Source of the DNA: Candidatus Niyogibacteria bacterium CG10_big_fil_rev_8_21_14_0_10_42_19 | GTDB taxonomy: Bacteria; Patescibacteriota; Minisyncoccia; 1-14-0-10-42-19 | Assembly: GCA_002774705.1 (NCBI GenBank) | Contig: PFCN01000031.1 | Coordinates: 1 to 10,173, forward strand | Reading direction: 5' to 3' | DNA: 10,173 nt | Part shown: piece by piece, positions 1 to 5,381 of the stretch | How the letters are laid out: the number at the start of each line of letters is the position of its first letter | Position numbering within the stretch: the stretch's first letter is position 1 | Notes under the pieces: model-generated | What the model was told of the DNA's origin: nothing | The model's database searches: none | The model's input: the letters and a program-made list of their open reading frames with translations, nothing else | Position numbers and translations under genes: made by a program

Positions 1-1316
1 AGGTCATCATCAGACGAGCTCACGGCATAGAAAAATCCGAGAAGAAAAATGAACACCATATAGGTCGCTAATATATCAAAAACAAAAAGCATCTGTGTAA
101 GATAGGCGGCAAACATCCCGATAAATATAAACGCGTCTCTGCGCGTAAACCTATTTTGTTTCGTCGCGCGTATTATCGCTAAAAGAACGCACAAAAATAT
201 GCCTAAATATGCTAAAAATACCGTAAGGCCTCCGGAGGTCAGCCATTCAAGAGGCATGTTGTGGGTACGATCAAACCATGGTTCATTACCGAACATTTTA
301 ATATCATAATTTTTGGCATAAGGAATAATAAAATTACCGGGGCCCCAGCCGAACACGGGGCGCTCCTTAAAAGACGTTAAAGCCATCTTCCATATGGTAA
401 AACGCGCCTGAACCGTATTATCGGCAAGAGAAATGCCCGCAAAACGAGTCAAAACGTTATTATTCCTGACAAAGGAAAGATTGCGGGCCCCTATAAGTAA
501 AAACGGGATCATCGCAACAAAAACAAGGCCCCCCGAAAGCGCTACTCTATATTTTAAATCCTTAATGTTGATAGCGGATAAAAGAAGCACTAAACCAAAC
601 CCCGCGATAATGCCAAGAAAAGCGCCTCTGGATCCGGTCAGAAAAAATATAATGGTTTCAAAAACAAAAACGCCCCCAAAAATCCATTTAATGACAGGGG
701 TCTTGGTGTTAAACCACAAATATATAGTAAGAAAAATATGAAAAGACAAATAAGCGGCAACATAAAGCGGATTGCCCAAGGTTGAAATAATACGTGAACC
801 GTCGGAATATGTTTTAACAAGACCCTTAAATTCGAGTAGCCCGTAAAAAGCGAGAAAAACACTTGCCGCTATTGAAACCCCGAACAAAATAACCCAGTCT
901 TTACGCGAGCGAAAAACCCCGGCCAATATAAAAAAGAGCAAAAGAAGATGAAGGTGCATATATACGCCCTCCATGCGTTCGAAGTTGGACCAAAAACTAT
1001 TGTCAAAATTAGCTCCGAGCAACGCTGAAATAAAAAGCAAAGAAACGAAAGTAAAGAATATGATGCTTAAGACATTCCACTTAGGCCAATATTTTTTCCC
1101 GCCACGAGCGGATCCGCTATGGTCAGAAAAATCAAGAATCAAAAGACCGACCCACGCGGCCCCCATTATCTCTACCGTAATACGAAAAAGGAAGTTTTTA
1201 AGAGTTATGAATGGAAAAAATAAATTTCCGGCGACAACCAACAGAAAAAAAGGCATTATGTAAGCCCCCGCCTTTATGGTCCAGATAAGTATTGTTTCAG
1301 CTCTCCGAGTATTCAT
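1..1316 (-). CDS. O-antigen ligase/polymerase-like membrane protein (Wzy_C superfamily), 5' part only
   Basis: The reading frame is open from ATG at 1314-1316 to the left edge (438 codons), so the C-terminus is missing. Family members are polytopic inner-membrane enzymes that join lipid-linked glycans or polymerise them; the substrate here is unknown. Recognisable family motifs are SFWSNFERMEG (residues 107-117), STLGNPLYVAAYL (178-190), TGSRGAFLG (227-235), RFTIWKMAL (305-313) with ERPVFGWGPGNF (318-329), and the periplasmic-loop RTHN..LEWL (350-359) with the conserved Arg and His. About ten hydrophobic segments are visible, the last near 401-433, after which related proteins often carry a TPR-rich tail. 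The gene begins 38 bases after the VTT gene on the same strand and has no clear Shine-Dalgarno, so it is probably the second gene of that operon. Family assignment is firm; the specific reaction is not. Confidence 0.88.
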   Translation of the reverse strand, partial: MNTRRAETILIWTIKAGAYIMPFFLLVVAGNLFFPFITLKNFLFRITVEIMGAAWVGLLILDFSDHSGSARGGKKYWPKWNVLSIIFFTFVSLLFISALLGANFDNSFWSNFERMEGVYMHLHLLLLFFILAGVFRSRKDWVILFGVSIAASVFLAFYGLLEFKGLVKTYSDGSRIISTLGNPLYVAAYLSFHIFLTIYLWFNTKTPVIKWIFGGVFVFETIIFFLTGSRGAFLGIIAGFGLVLLLSAINIKDLKYRVALSGGLVFVAMIPFLLIGARNLSFVRNNNVLTRFAGISLADNTVQARFTIWKMALTSFKERPVFGWGPGNFIIPYAKNYDIKMFGNEPWFDRTHNMPLEWLTSGGLTVFLAYLGIFLCVLLAIIRATKQNRFTRRDAFIFIGMFAAYLTQMLFVFDILATYMVFIFLLGFFYAVSSSDDD

Positions 1317-1354
1317 TTTATTAAATTAAAACTATCACAAGTCTAATCCCCTGT

Positions 1355-2038
1355 CTAATGCTGTTTTTTAGAACTGCGACTAAACAAATATAAAGCCGCG
1401 ATAATAATAACGCCAACCGCGATAACCAAACCCAAGAAGGTCGCCAAATGCTTATTTATAAAAGCGCCACCCAAATAAGCGAGAATGATCGCGAAGGGAA
1501 TCTCGGCAATCAAGGTCAATATTAGATATTTGCCGAGATCATATTTAATCAAACCGAAAGCATACCCTATCTCCGCCGGAAAGGCCATCCTGAATAAAAA
1601 CAGGACATAAAAATTAGTCCGCTCCGATACCGTGCTGATCCAGGAATCAAGGCGTTCGGCGGAAACAAGATAACGAACCGCGGGATAACTAAAATAATAG
1701 CCGATATAATAAGCAACCACATCACCCAAAAGCCAACCGGCCAAAAGTAGTATTATTGTATTAAACTCTCCCCACACAACAACCGATATAGGCACCAAAG
1801 GAAAACTCGTAAACGGACCCAGCATAACGGATGCGGAGTTTAGGACCAAAAAGATCAGTACGCCCAAAGCCTCGCTCTTGTTTACGTAGTATTCAAAAAA
1901 GGACACGACTGCCAAAAACTCATCGTCTGACGCGGTTGAATACCAAAATAAAAACGCGATCATGACCGCGAGTACGATAATAAAAATTATATACTTATAA
2001 TGATGCAGCCTCTGCGCTATAAAATTCTTAAAACCCAT
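1355..2038 (-). CDS. VTT/DedA-family (TVP38/TMEM64-like) membrane protein
   Basis: This 227-residue protein has a basic, amphipathic N-terminus and about six hydrophobic segments (near residues 16-33, 57-75, 78-100, 103-118, 142-162, 170-192 and 200-219, two of them possibly re-entrant). The SNARE-associated/VTT signature is visible: FPLVPISVVVWGEF (79-92), a glycine-rich helix GWLLGDVVAYYIG (101-113), and FLFRMAFPAEIGYAFGLIKY (147-166) with the conserved Arg150 and Pro154. Bacterial relatives are integral membrane proteins linked to membrane homeostasis, and several members of the superfamily are implicated in lipid scrambling or in transport of lipid carriers. Its position directly upstream of an O-antigen-ligase-like gene fits a role in envelope glycan or lipid-carrier handling, but this is inference. 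The ATG lies six bases downstream of a TAAAAT box (see promoter), suggesting leaderless expression. Confidence 0.85.
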   Translation of the reverse strand: MGFKNFIAQRLHHYKYIIFIIVLAVMIAFLFWYSTASDDEFLAVVSFFEYYVNKSEALGVLIFLVLNSASVMLGPFTSFPLVPISVVVWGEFNTIILLLAGWLLGDVVAYYIGYYFSYPAVRYLVSAERLDSWISTVSERTNFYVLFLFRMAFPAEIGYAFGLIKYDLGKYLILTLIAEIPFAIILAYLGGAFINKHLATFLGLVIAVGVIIIAALYLFSRSSKKQH

Positions 2039-2044
2039 AGCTTC

Positions 2045-2073
2045 ATTTTAAAATAATAAGGGGAATATATCAA
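2045..2073 (-). promoter_or_regulatory. Promoter of the VTT gene, predicted leaderless
   Basis: On the minus strand a TTGATA box (2068-2073) is followed, after a 17-base spacer, by TAAAAT (2045-2050). Only six bases (GAAGCT) separate this -10 box from the ATG at 2036-2038, so transcription would begin at or next to the start codon. No Shine-Dalgarno sequence is present, which agrees with a leaderless message. Confidence 0.6.
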
Positions 2074-2106
2074 AACTTCATTAGAATATAATTAATTGGC
2101 TAAAAT

Positions 2107-2138
2107 AAAAATAGTCCCGTAAAGGCGGGACTATTTTT
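2107..2138 (-). terminator. Intrinsic terminator after the SWIB gene, palindromic in both directions
   Basis: A perfect 13-bp inverted repeat (2107-2119 with 2126-2138) has a six-base loop. Its GC-rich core is AGTCCCG/CGGGACT, flanked by an A-run on one side and a T-run on the other, so it can act on either strand. It lies 34 bases past the SWIB stop codon and separates that gene from the VTT promoter. Confidence 0.9.
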
Positions 2139-2172
2139 TGCCAAGACTTAAGATCTGTTGATCTATTTTTGC

Positions 2173-2427
2173 TTAAGAGAGATGTTTAGAAATAAGCTTC
2201 GTCATTTCAAACATATTAACCGTCTCTTTGCCGTCAAATACTTTCTTTAAATTTTCGTCGGCGTTTATATTACGCTTGTTCTTCGGGTCCTGAAGGTCGT
2301 TTTTTTTGATATACTCCCAAAGCTTTTTAACAACCTCCGATCTGGGCATCGGGCCGCTTCCGACTATTACGGCGAGCTCCTGGCTAATATTCATCGGCTT
2401 CATAAAAGCAGAATTTGGTTTTGCCAT
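2173..2427 (-). CDS. Stand-alone SWIB (BAF60b/MDM2-like) domain protein
   Basis: This 84-residue basic protein consists almost entirely of one SWIB domain. Recognisable pieces are the N-terminal helix MNISQELAVIVG (12-23), the hallmark VVKKLWEYIKKNDLQDP (32-48), NKRNINADENLKKVF (50-64) and the terminal FEMTKLISKHL (73-83). SWIB domains are small alpha-helical folds found in eukaryotic chromatin remodelling subunits. In bacteria they occur alone or fused to topoisomerase I, notably in Chlamydiae, and are thought to act in chromosome organisation or transcription, though no bacterial function is settled. Here it follows tRNA-Trp, in the place where secE often lies in other bacteria. It has its own TATAAT box upstream and a strong terminator downstream, so it is probably monocistronic. 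The upstream region is AT-rich with no good Shine-Dalgarno. Confidence 0.93.
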   Translation of the reverse strand: MAKPNSAFMKPMNISQELAVIVGSGPMPRSEVVKKLWEYIKKNDLQDPKNKRNINADENLKKVFDGKETVNMFEMTKLISKHLS

Positions 2428-2591
2428 ATATATATTTCTTATTTTTATCTAATAATATCTATTATAGCAGAGTATTTGTGATTCGCCTACCCCCCTTCGA
2501 CAAGCTCAAAAACAAGCCCCCCCTTTTTTTCTTTGATCTGGTTGAAAGTGAGGCTTAATGGACAAGAATTTTGAGCGTAACAAAAAATTTA
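2428..2591. other. Intergenic segment between tRNA-Trp and SWIB with C-rich direct repeat
   Basis: Besides the SWIB -10 box this 164-base stretch holds a C-rich pair: C6 at 2490-2495 followed by TTCGACAAGCTC, then CAAGC and a second run of C7 at 2517-2523 with a T-run after it. CTTCGACAAGCTC resembles a short dispersed repeat seen in many bacterial genomes. No open reading frame with a credible start is present on either strand; in particular no SecE-like frame is found. Confidence 0.5.
2461..2466 (-). promoter_or_regulatory. -10 box of the SWIB gene promoter
   Basis: A perfect TATAAT lies on the minus strand, 33 bases before the SWIB ATG. The region 17 bases further upstream (TAGGCG) is a poor -35 match. 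Transcription would start near 2454, giving a leader of about 26 A/T-rich bases. Confidence 0.6.
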
Positions 2592-2665
2592 TGGCGGGGG
2601 CGCAAGGAATCGAACCCTGACTGCTGGTTTTGGAGACCAGCGTTCTACCATTAAACCACGCCCCC
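2592..2665 (-). tRNA. tRNA-Trp (anticodon CCA)
   Basis: The minus strand folds into a full cloverleaf: acceptor GGGGGCG/CGCCCCC, D-stem GTTT/GAAC with loop AATGGTA, anticodon stem CTGGT/ACCAG with loop CTCCAAA giving anticodon CCA, a four-base variable loop, and T-arm CAGGG-TTCGATT-CCTTG with one G-T pair. The discriminator is G and the terminal CCA is encoded (2592-2594). The body is 71 bases long without CCA. Confidence 0.97.
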
Positions 2666-2669
2666 TGAA

Positions 2670-2693
2670 TCAAATTTACGAGAGTAAATTTGA
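2670..2693 (-). other. Perfect hairpin between rpmG and tRNA-Trp
   Basis: A 10-bp perfect stem (TCAAATTTAC/GTAAATTTGA) closes a four-base loop (GAGA on plus, TCTC in the transcript). It ends four bases before the 5' end of tRNA-Trp. It lacks a T-run and GC core, so it is not a terminator; a structured spacer that guides separation of the tRNA from the rpmG message is a reasonable guess. Confidence 0.6.
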
Positions 2694-2732
2694 CCGGATA
2701 GCCATCTCCGATGTAACCAGAATGACTAATCC

Positions 2733-2891
2733 TTATTTCTTCGCCTCTTTATGAGTTGTATGCTTTTTGCACCACTTGCAAAATTTCTTGATTTCGATCT
2801 TCCTCTCAACCAGCTTTTTATTCTTACTGGACCAATAATTGATCCTGTTGCAAGCATTACATTTCAATTTTATTAAATTTTTTTGAGGCAT
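2733..2891 (-). CDS. rpmG: 50S ribosomal protein L33
   Basis: This 52-residue frame begins at ATG 2889-2891 with MPQKNLIKLKC and ends with HTTHKEAKK. It shows the L33 pattern: two CxxC knuckles (Cys11/Cys14 and Cys38/Cys41) that bind zinc, the NRINYW motif (15-20), and a strongly basic tail, all typical of this small 50S-subunit protein. The length is normal for the family. It lies between tRNA-Thr (35 bases upstream) and tRNA-Trp (67 bases downstream) on the same strand and is likely part of one primary transcript with them. The region before the start is A/T-rich with no Shine-Dalgarno. The four cysteines mark it as the zinc-containing form. Confidence 0.95.
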   Translation of the reverse strand: MPQKNLIKLKCNACNRINYWSSKNKKLVERKIEIKKFCKWCKKHTTHKEAKK

Positions 2892-2910
2892 ATTTTTATT
2901 TTTGTTATTA

Positions 2911-2925
2911 CCGCGAAAAACGCGG
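2911..2925 (-). other. Short hairpin directly 3' of tRNA-Thr
   Basis: CCGCG and CGCGG pair around a five-base loop, one base beyond the predicted mature 3' end of tRNA-Thr. On the transcript the loop is TTTTT. Its position suggests a trailer structure involved in tRNA 3' processing or protection of the rpmG 5' end rather than a terminator, because rpmG follows at once. Confidence 0.5.
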
Positions 2926-2926
2926 G

Positions 2927-2999
2927 AGCCGATGGTCGGACTTGAACCGACGACCTACTCCTTACCATGGAGTTGCTCTACCAGCTGAGCTACATCGGC
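2927..2999 (-). tRNA. tRNA-Thr (anticodon GGT)
   Basis: A complete 73-base cloverleaf lies on the minus strand: acceptor GCCGATG/CATCGGC, D-stem GCTC/GAGC, anticodon stem ACTCC/GGAGT with loop ATGGTAA giving anticodon GGT, variable loop AGGTC, T-arm GTCGG-TTCAAGT-CCGAC. The discriminator is T. The following bases are CCC, so CCA is not encoded and must be added after transcription, unlike the neighbouring tRNA-Trp. Confidence 0.97.
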
Positions 3000-3023
3000 A
3001 GCCGACTAATTTAATGTCATTTA

Positions 3024-3058
3024 CCACCGAAGGTGGACCCGCCGTATCAAAACACGGC
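3024..3058. repeat. Degenerate tandem-hairpin palindrome upstream of tRNA-Thr
   Basis: Two small hairpins lie next to each other: CCACC-gaa-GGTGG (3024-3036), then GCCGT/ACGGC (3041-3045 with 3054-3058) with an imperfect inner extension. They are joined by ACCC. The design resembles the intact element at 7713-7742 (hairpin, ATCC-type joint, hairpin), so this may be a decayed or diverged relative. It would fall in the leader of the tRNA-Thr transcript. Confidence 0.4.
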
Positions 3059-3074
3059 CGGCAGACATATCAAA

Positions 3075-3104
3075 ACTCTACCATAAAATATAAACATATA
3101 TCAA
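3075..3104 (-). promoter_or_regulatory. Candidate promoter for the tRNA-Thr/rpmG/tRNA-Trp cluster
   Basis: On the minus strand TTGATA (3099-3104) and TAGAGT (3075-3080) are 18 bases apart. The -10 match is only moderate. No better pair is seen between tRNA-Thr and the divergent LipB-like gene. Confidence 0.35.
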
Positions 3105-3189
3105 GAAACGGGACCCGGAATAAGCTTTAGGTGTTTTTTTGAATATTTAACGCTCTATTATTTAAAAGATCGGATATTTTTGCGTGTTC

Positions 3190-3218
3190 TTGCGTTTTAT
3201 GCGGGATTTTAGTATATA
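3190..3218 (+). promoter_or_regulatory. Candidate promoter for the LipB-like gene
   Basis: TTGCGT (3190-3195) and TATATA (3213-3218) are separated by exactly 17 bases, giving a start near 3225 and a leader of about 40 bases. Both boxes are imperfect, and an overlapping TATAAA at 3224-3229 is an alternative -10 without a matching -35. Confidence 0.35.
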
Positions 3219-3264
3219 GGGTGTATAAATAGCTTCCTTGAAAAAAGAAGGCGGGCGGGTGATT

Positions 3265-3954
3265 ATGAACATAAAAATCGATTATTTGGATATCGGAGAG
3301 GTGTCTTTCCCTGAATTTTTAGCCATTCAGTCAAAATTGGTTGAAGAAAGAAAAAACGAATTAATCCCTGACACAATCGTAATTGGTCAATTCCAAGCGT
3401 GTTATTCGATCGGCGGAACGGTTAAAAATATTGGCGATGATTTTAAAAGCAAAACCCTCTTATCTCAAAAAAACGGTCACTGGCACTATAATGACATCCC
3501 CATCTTTCTGGCAAGCCGGGGTGGCAGGACAACCTATCACGACGAACAACAGTTCAACATTATTCCCATATTTCGCCTGGACGACCTAAGCCCCTCGTGG
3601 CTGATCGACACCATAGCAAAAATTTCGATTAATATGCTTGCCGGCCTTGGATTTAAAGCTGAAAGAAAATTATATGACAACAAATTCTCAGGCATCTCGC
3701 TTAATAATTTATACGTCGGCAATATTGGAGTTCTGATAAAATTATTTTCTGTTTCTTGTTTTGGTATATCTTTGAATATGAATGCCGATCTTAATAATTT
3801 TAACGCCATATACCCTTGCGGGTTCCGAGATCCCGGAGTGATCGTAGGCAACATCATGCCAAAAAACGATCTTTCTTCAAAAAAAGAACAGATTATTGAG
3901 ACTCTAAAAAAAGAGTGCTCTCTCATTAAAAAAAATAAAAGCCCCATTTTTTAA
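3265..3954 (+). CDS. LipB-like octanoyl/lipoyl transferase with altered active site
   Basis: This is a 229-residue protein of the LipB branch of the biotin/lipoate protein ligase fold; LipB moves octanoyl from acyl carrier protein to lipoyl domains. Visible family landmarks are the N-terminal FLAIQSKLVEERK (18-30), SRGGRTTYH (84-92, usual RGGxxTYH), FGISLNMNADLNNF (166-179) and AIYPCGF (181-187) with Cys185 matching the catalytic Cys of LipB. The expected catalytic Lys of the K-I-x-x-[IL]-G motif is replaced: the aligned stretch is YVGNIG (150-155). The usual His before GxxLN is Phe166, and GPGQ after TYH is DEQQ. ATG at 3265 is preferred because the LipB fold starts there; TTG 3238 and GTG 3259 are in frame upstream. 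It faces the E2/E1 operon and shares a terminator with it, so E2 is its obvious partner. Activity is uncertain. Confidence 0.8.
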   Translation: MNIKIDYLDIGEVSFPEFLAIQSKLVEERKNELIPDTIVIGQFQACYSIGGTVKNIGDDFKSKTLLSQKNGHWHYNDIPIFLASRGGRTTYHDEQQFNIIPIFRLDDLSPSWLIDTIAKISINMLAGLGFKAERKLYDNKFSGISLNNLYVGNIGVLIKLFSVSCFGISLNMNADLNNFNAIYPCGFRDPGVIVGNIMPKNDLSSKKEQIIETLKKECSLIKKNKSPIF

Positions 3955-3967
3955 GGGGCTCTTTTTT
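3940..3967. terminator. Bidirectional terminator between the LipB-like and E2 genes
   Basis: AGCCCC (3940-3945) and GGGGCT (3955-3960) form the stem, with an A-rich flank on the left and a run of T (3962-3969) on the right. The stop codon of the LipB-like gene (3952-3954) lies in the loop, and the E2 stop codon (3968-3970) overlaps the T-run. The convergent genes therefore share one compact terminator. Confidence 0.85.
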
Positions 3968-5368
3968 TTATTGAATACCAGAATAAAACTCCGGGTCTTC
4001 TATTAACTTTTTTATTGTTTTCATGTATTCCGCGGCCATTCTTCCGCCTAACATTCGATGATCAAAGCTCATTTCCAGCCTGGCTGTGGGGCTAGTTACG
4101 ATAGCATTCGATCTGTCCGAAAGAGTCTTTACCGTAAGACTGTTTTTTATCTTGGTCAGTCCCACAATAACAACGTGGGGCCTATATTCTCCAATTCCGG
4201 ATTTTTCGACACCAATGATCTGTAAACCACCGTCAATTCCAAACGCCCCCGGATTATTAAATACTATAGTAGAATTTCCAACGTCCCCGGGAAGAAGTCG
4301 TCCGGTGCTTAAAAATCTGTTGGTCTTTTCGGCCATTTCGCGGATGATTGCCGACAACGATTTACTATCGGCATTATTTACGACCAAAATCCTAAGGTCG
4401 TTGCCGGGATCAACCGAAAATCCCAAATTAACCGCGGAAAATTCCGACCACCTACCCTTCAAACCATTATCGGAATATCCTGAAAATGATGAATTAAAAC
4501 GAGCAAATTTTCTTTCCCCTGATTCATCTTTGACATTAAGAGCCAGAAGACCTGCCCATATTACAATATGGAACGGGGAAACCTTTATTGGCCCTTGACC
4601 GGAAAGTCTTTTATTCAACTCTTCCTTGGCTTTAAAATATTCGTGAAAATCTACGTCGTCTAAATATATCGCGGCTCGCGGAATAGTATTTGATACATCA
4701 AAACGCCTGGCGCGTTCGGTGTCAAAAACATTCATTTCGCGCGCATTAACATCAGGCATGTCGCGCGACATCTCTTGCTTTACCGGAATAGGAGTCACCC
4801 CGGCATCTTTTTCTTTCACTCTTTCTTCTATAGCATGATCGGAGTTTTTGTTTTGAGAAATAAAAATCTCAAGGTCTTTTCTTGTTATCCTGCCACCCGG
4901 TCCTGTACCCCTAACTTTAGAGATATCAATTCCTTTTTCTTTTGCTATAATCTTGGCTAAAGGAGTGATGAATATTTTTCGTTCCGTGTCTGCCACAACC
5001 TCTTCTTCTAATATAGGATGCGTATCAATATCGGGCTCCGCCGCACTATTCGACTTATCGGCATCTTTTACCCGATTGTCGACCTTATCTTTTTCATTTT
5101 CTGAAACTTCGGTTTCAACATAACCCAGAGCTTCCGGCTCTTGGTCTTCTCTTGGTGTTTTTGCCGTTGAACCGGCGGGTTTTGATATTTCTACCAAAAT
5201 ACCGGAACACGGCGCGGCCAACTCAACACTTACTTTATTGTCATAAATTTCGACAATTACCTCATCCTTTTCCACCGAGTCGCCTACATTTTTTTTCCAT
5301 TCCACAACTTGAATTTCAAAAACACTTTGACCGGAGAATACCGGATATATGGGTTGGCGTATTTTCAT
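3968..5368 (-). CDS. 2-oxoacid dehydrogenase E2 (dihydrolipoamide acyltransferase), atypical HRxxxDG motif
   Basis: This 466-residue protein has the full E2 layout. Residues 1-85 are one lipoyl domain with Lys45 in DNKV as the lipoylation site, followed by an acidic linker (86-130). Residues 131-170 are the E3/E1-binding domain (ITPLAKIIAKEKGIDIS, then VRGTGPGGRITRKDL). After a second linker, about 222-466 form the acyltransferase core with the conserved DDVDF (237-241), AVNLGFSVD (312-320) and FNNPG (370-374). E2 carries the acyl group from E1 on its lipoyl arm to CoA and builds the core of the complex. The active-site motif is odd: DHRMLGG (436-442) keeps His437 but has Gly441, codon GGC at 4046-4048, where the family has Asp. 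The ATG follows the E1 stop codon after 13 bases, with AGAGAG upstream, so both genes are one operon. Acyl specificity (pyruvate or branched-chain) cannot be read from sequence. Confidence 0.93.
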   Translation of the reverse strand: MKIRQPIYPVFSGQSVFEIQVVEWKKNVGDSVEKDEVIVEIYDNKVSVELAAPCSGILVEISKPAGSTAKTPREDQEPEALGYVETEVSENEKDKVDNRVKDADKSNSAAEPDIDTHPILEEEVVADTERKIFITPLAKIIAKEKGIDISKVRGTGPGGRITRKDLEIFISQNKNSDHAIEERVKEKDAGVTPIPVKQEMSRDMPDVNAREMNVFDTERARRFDVSNTIPRAAIYLDDVDFHEYFKAKEELNKRLSGQGPIKVSPFHIVIWAGLLALNVKDESGERKFARFNSSFSGYSDNGLKGRWSEFSAVNLGFSVDPGNDLRILVVNNADSKSLSAIIREMAEKTNRFLSTGRLLPGDVGNSTIVFNNPGAFGIDGGLQIIGVEKSGIGEYRPHVVIVGLTKIKNSLTVKTLSDRSNAIVTSPTARLEMSFDHRMLGGRMAAEYMKTIKKLIEDPEFYSGIQ

Positions 5369-5381
5369 GGCATTATCTCTC

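Noticed and set aside
433..1263. Three reading frames of 74-102 codons (433-741 plus, 638-862 minus, 973-1263 plus)
   Set aside because: They overlap the open minus-strand frame 1-1316, which translates into a clear O-antigen-ligase-like protein; their own products have no recognisable features.
2490..2523. Two C-runs (G-runs on minus) as a possible G-quadruplex
   Set aside because: There are only two separate runs, of six and seven bases; a standard four-tract pattern is not met.
2428..2591. Possible small secE-like gene after tRNA-Trp
   Set aside because: Reading the minus strand, no frame has a start followed by a membrane segment of the right length.
2942..3130. A 62-codon plus-strand frame
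   Set aside because: It lies across the complement of tRNA-Thr and its upstream hairpins; no domain or start signal supports it.
3238..3264. TTG 3238 as start of the LipB-like gene
   Set aside because: The added residues (MKKEGGRVI) lie outside the family fold, TTG is a weak start, and an ATG lies at 3265. GTG 3259 cannot be fully excluded.
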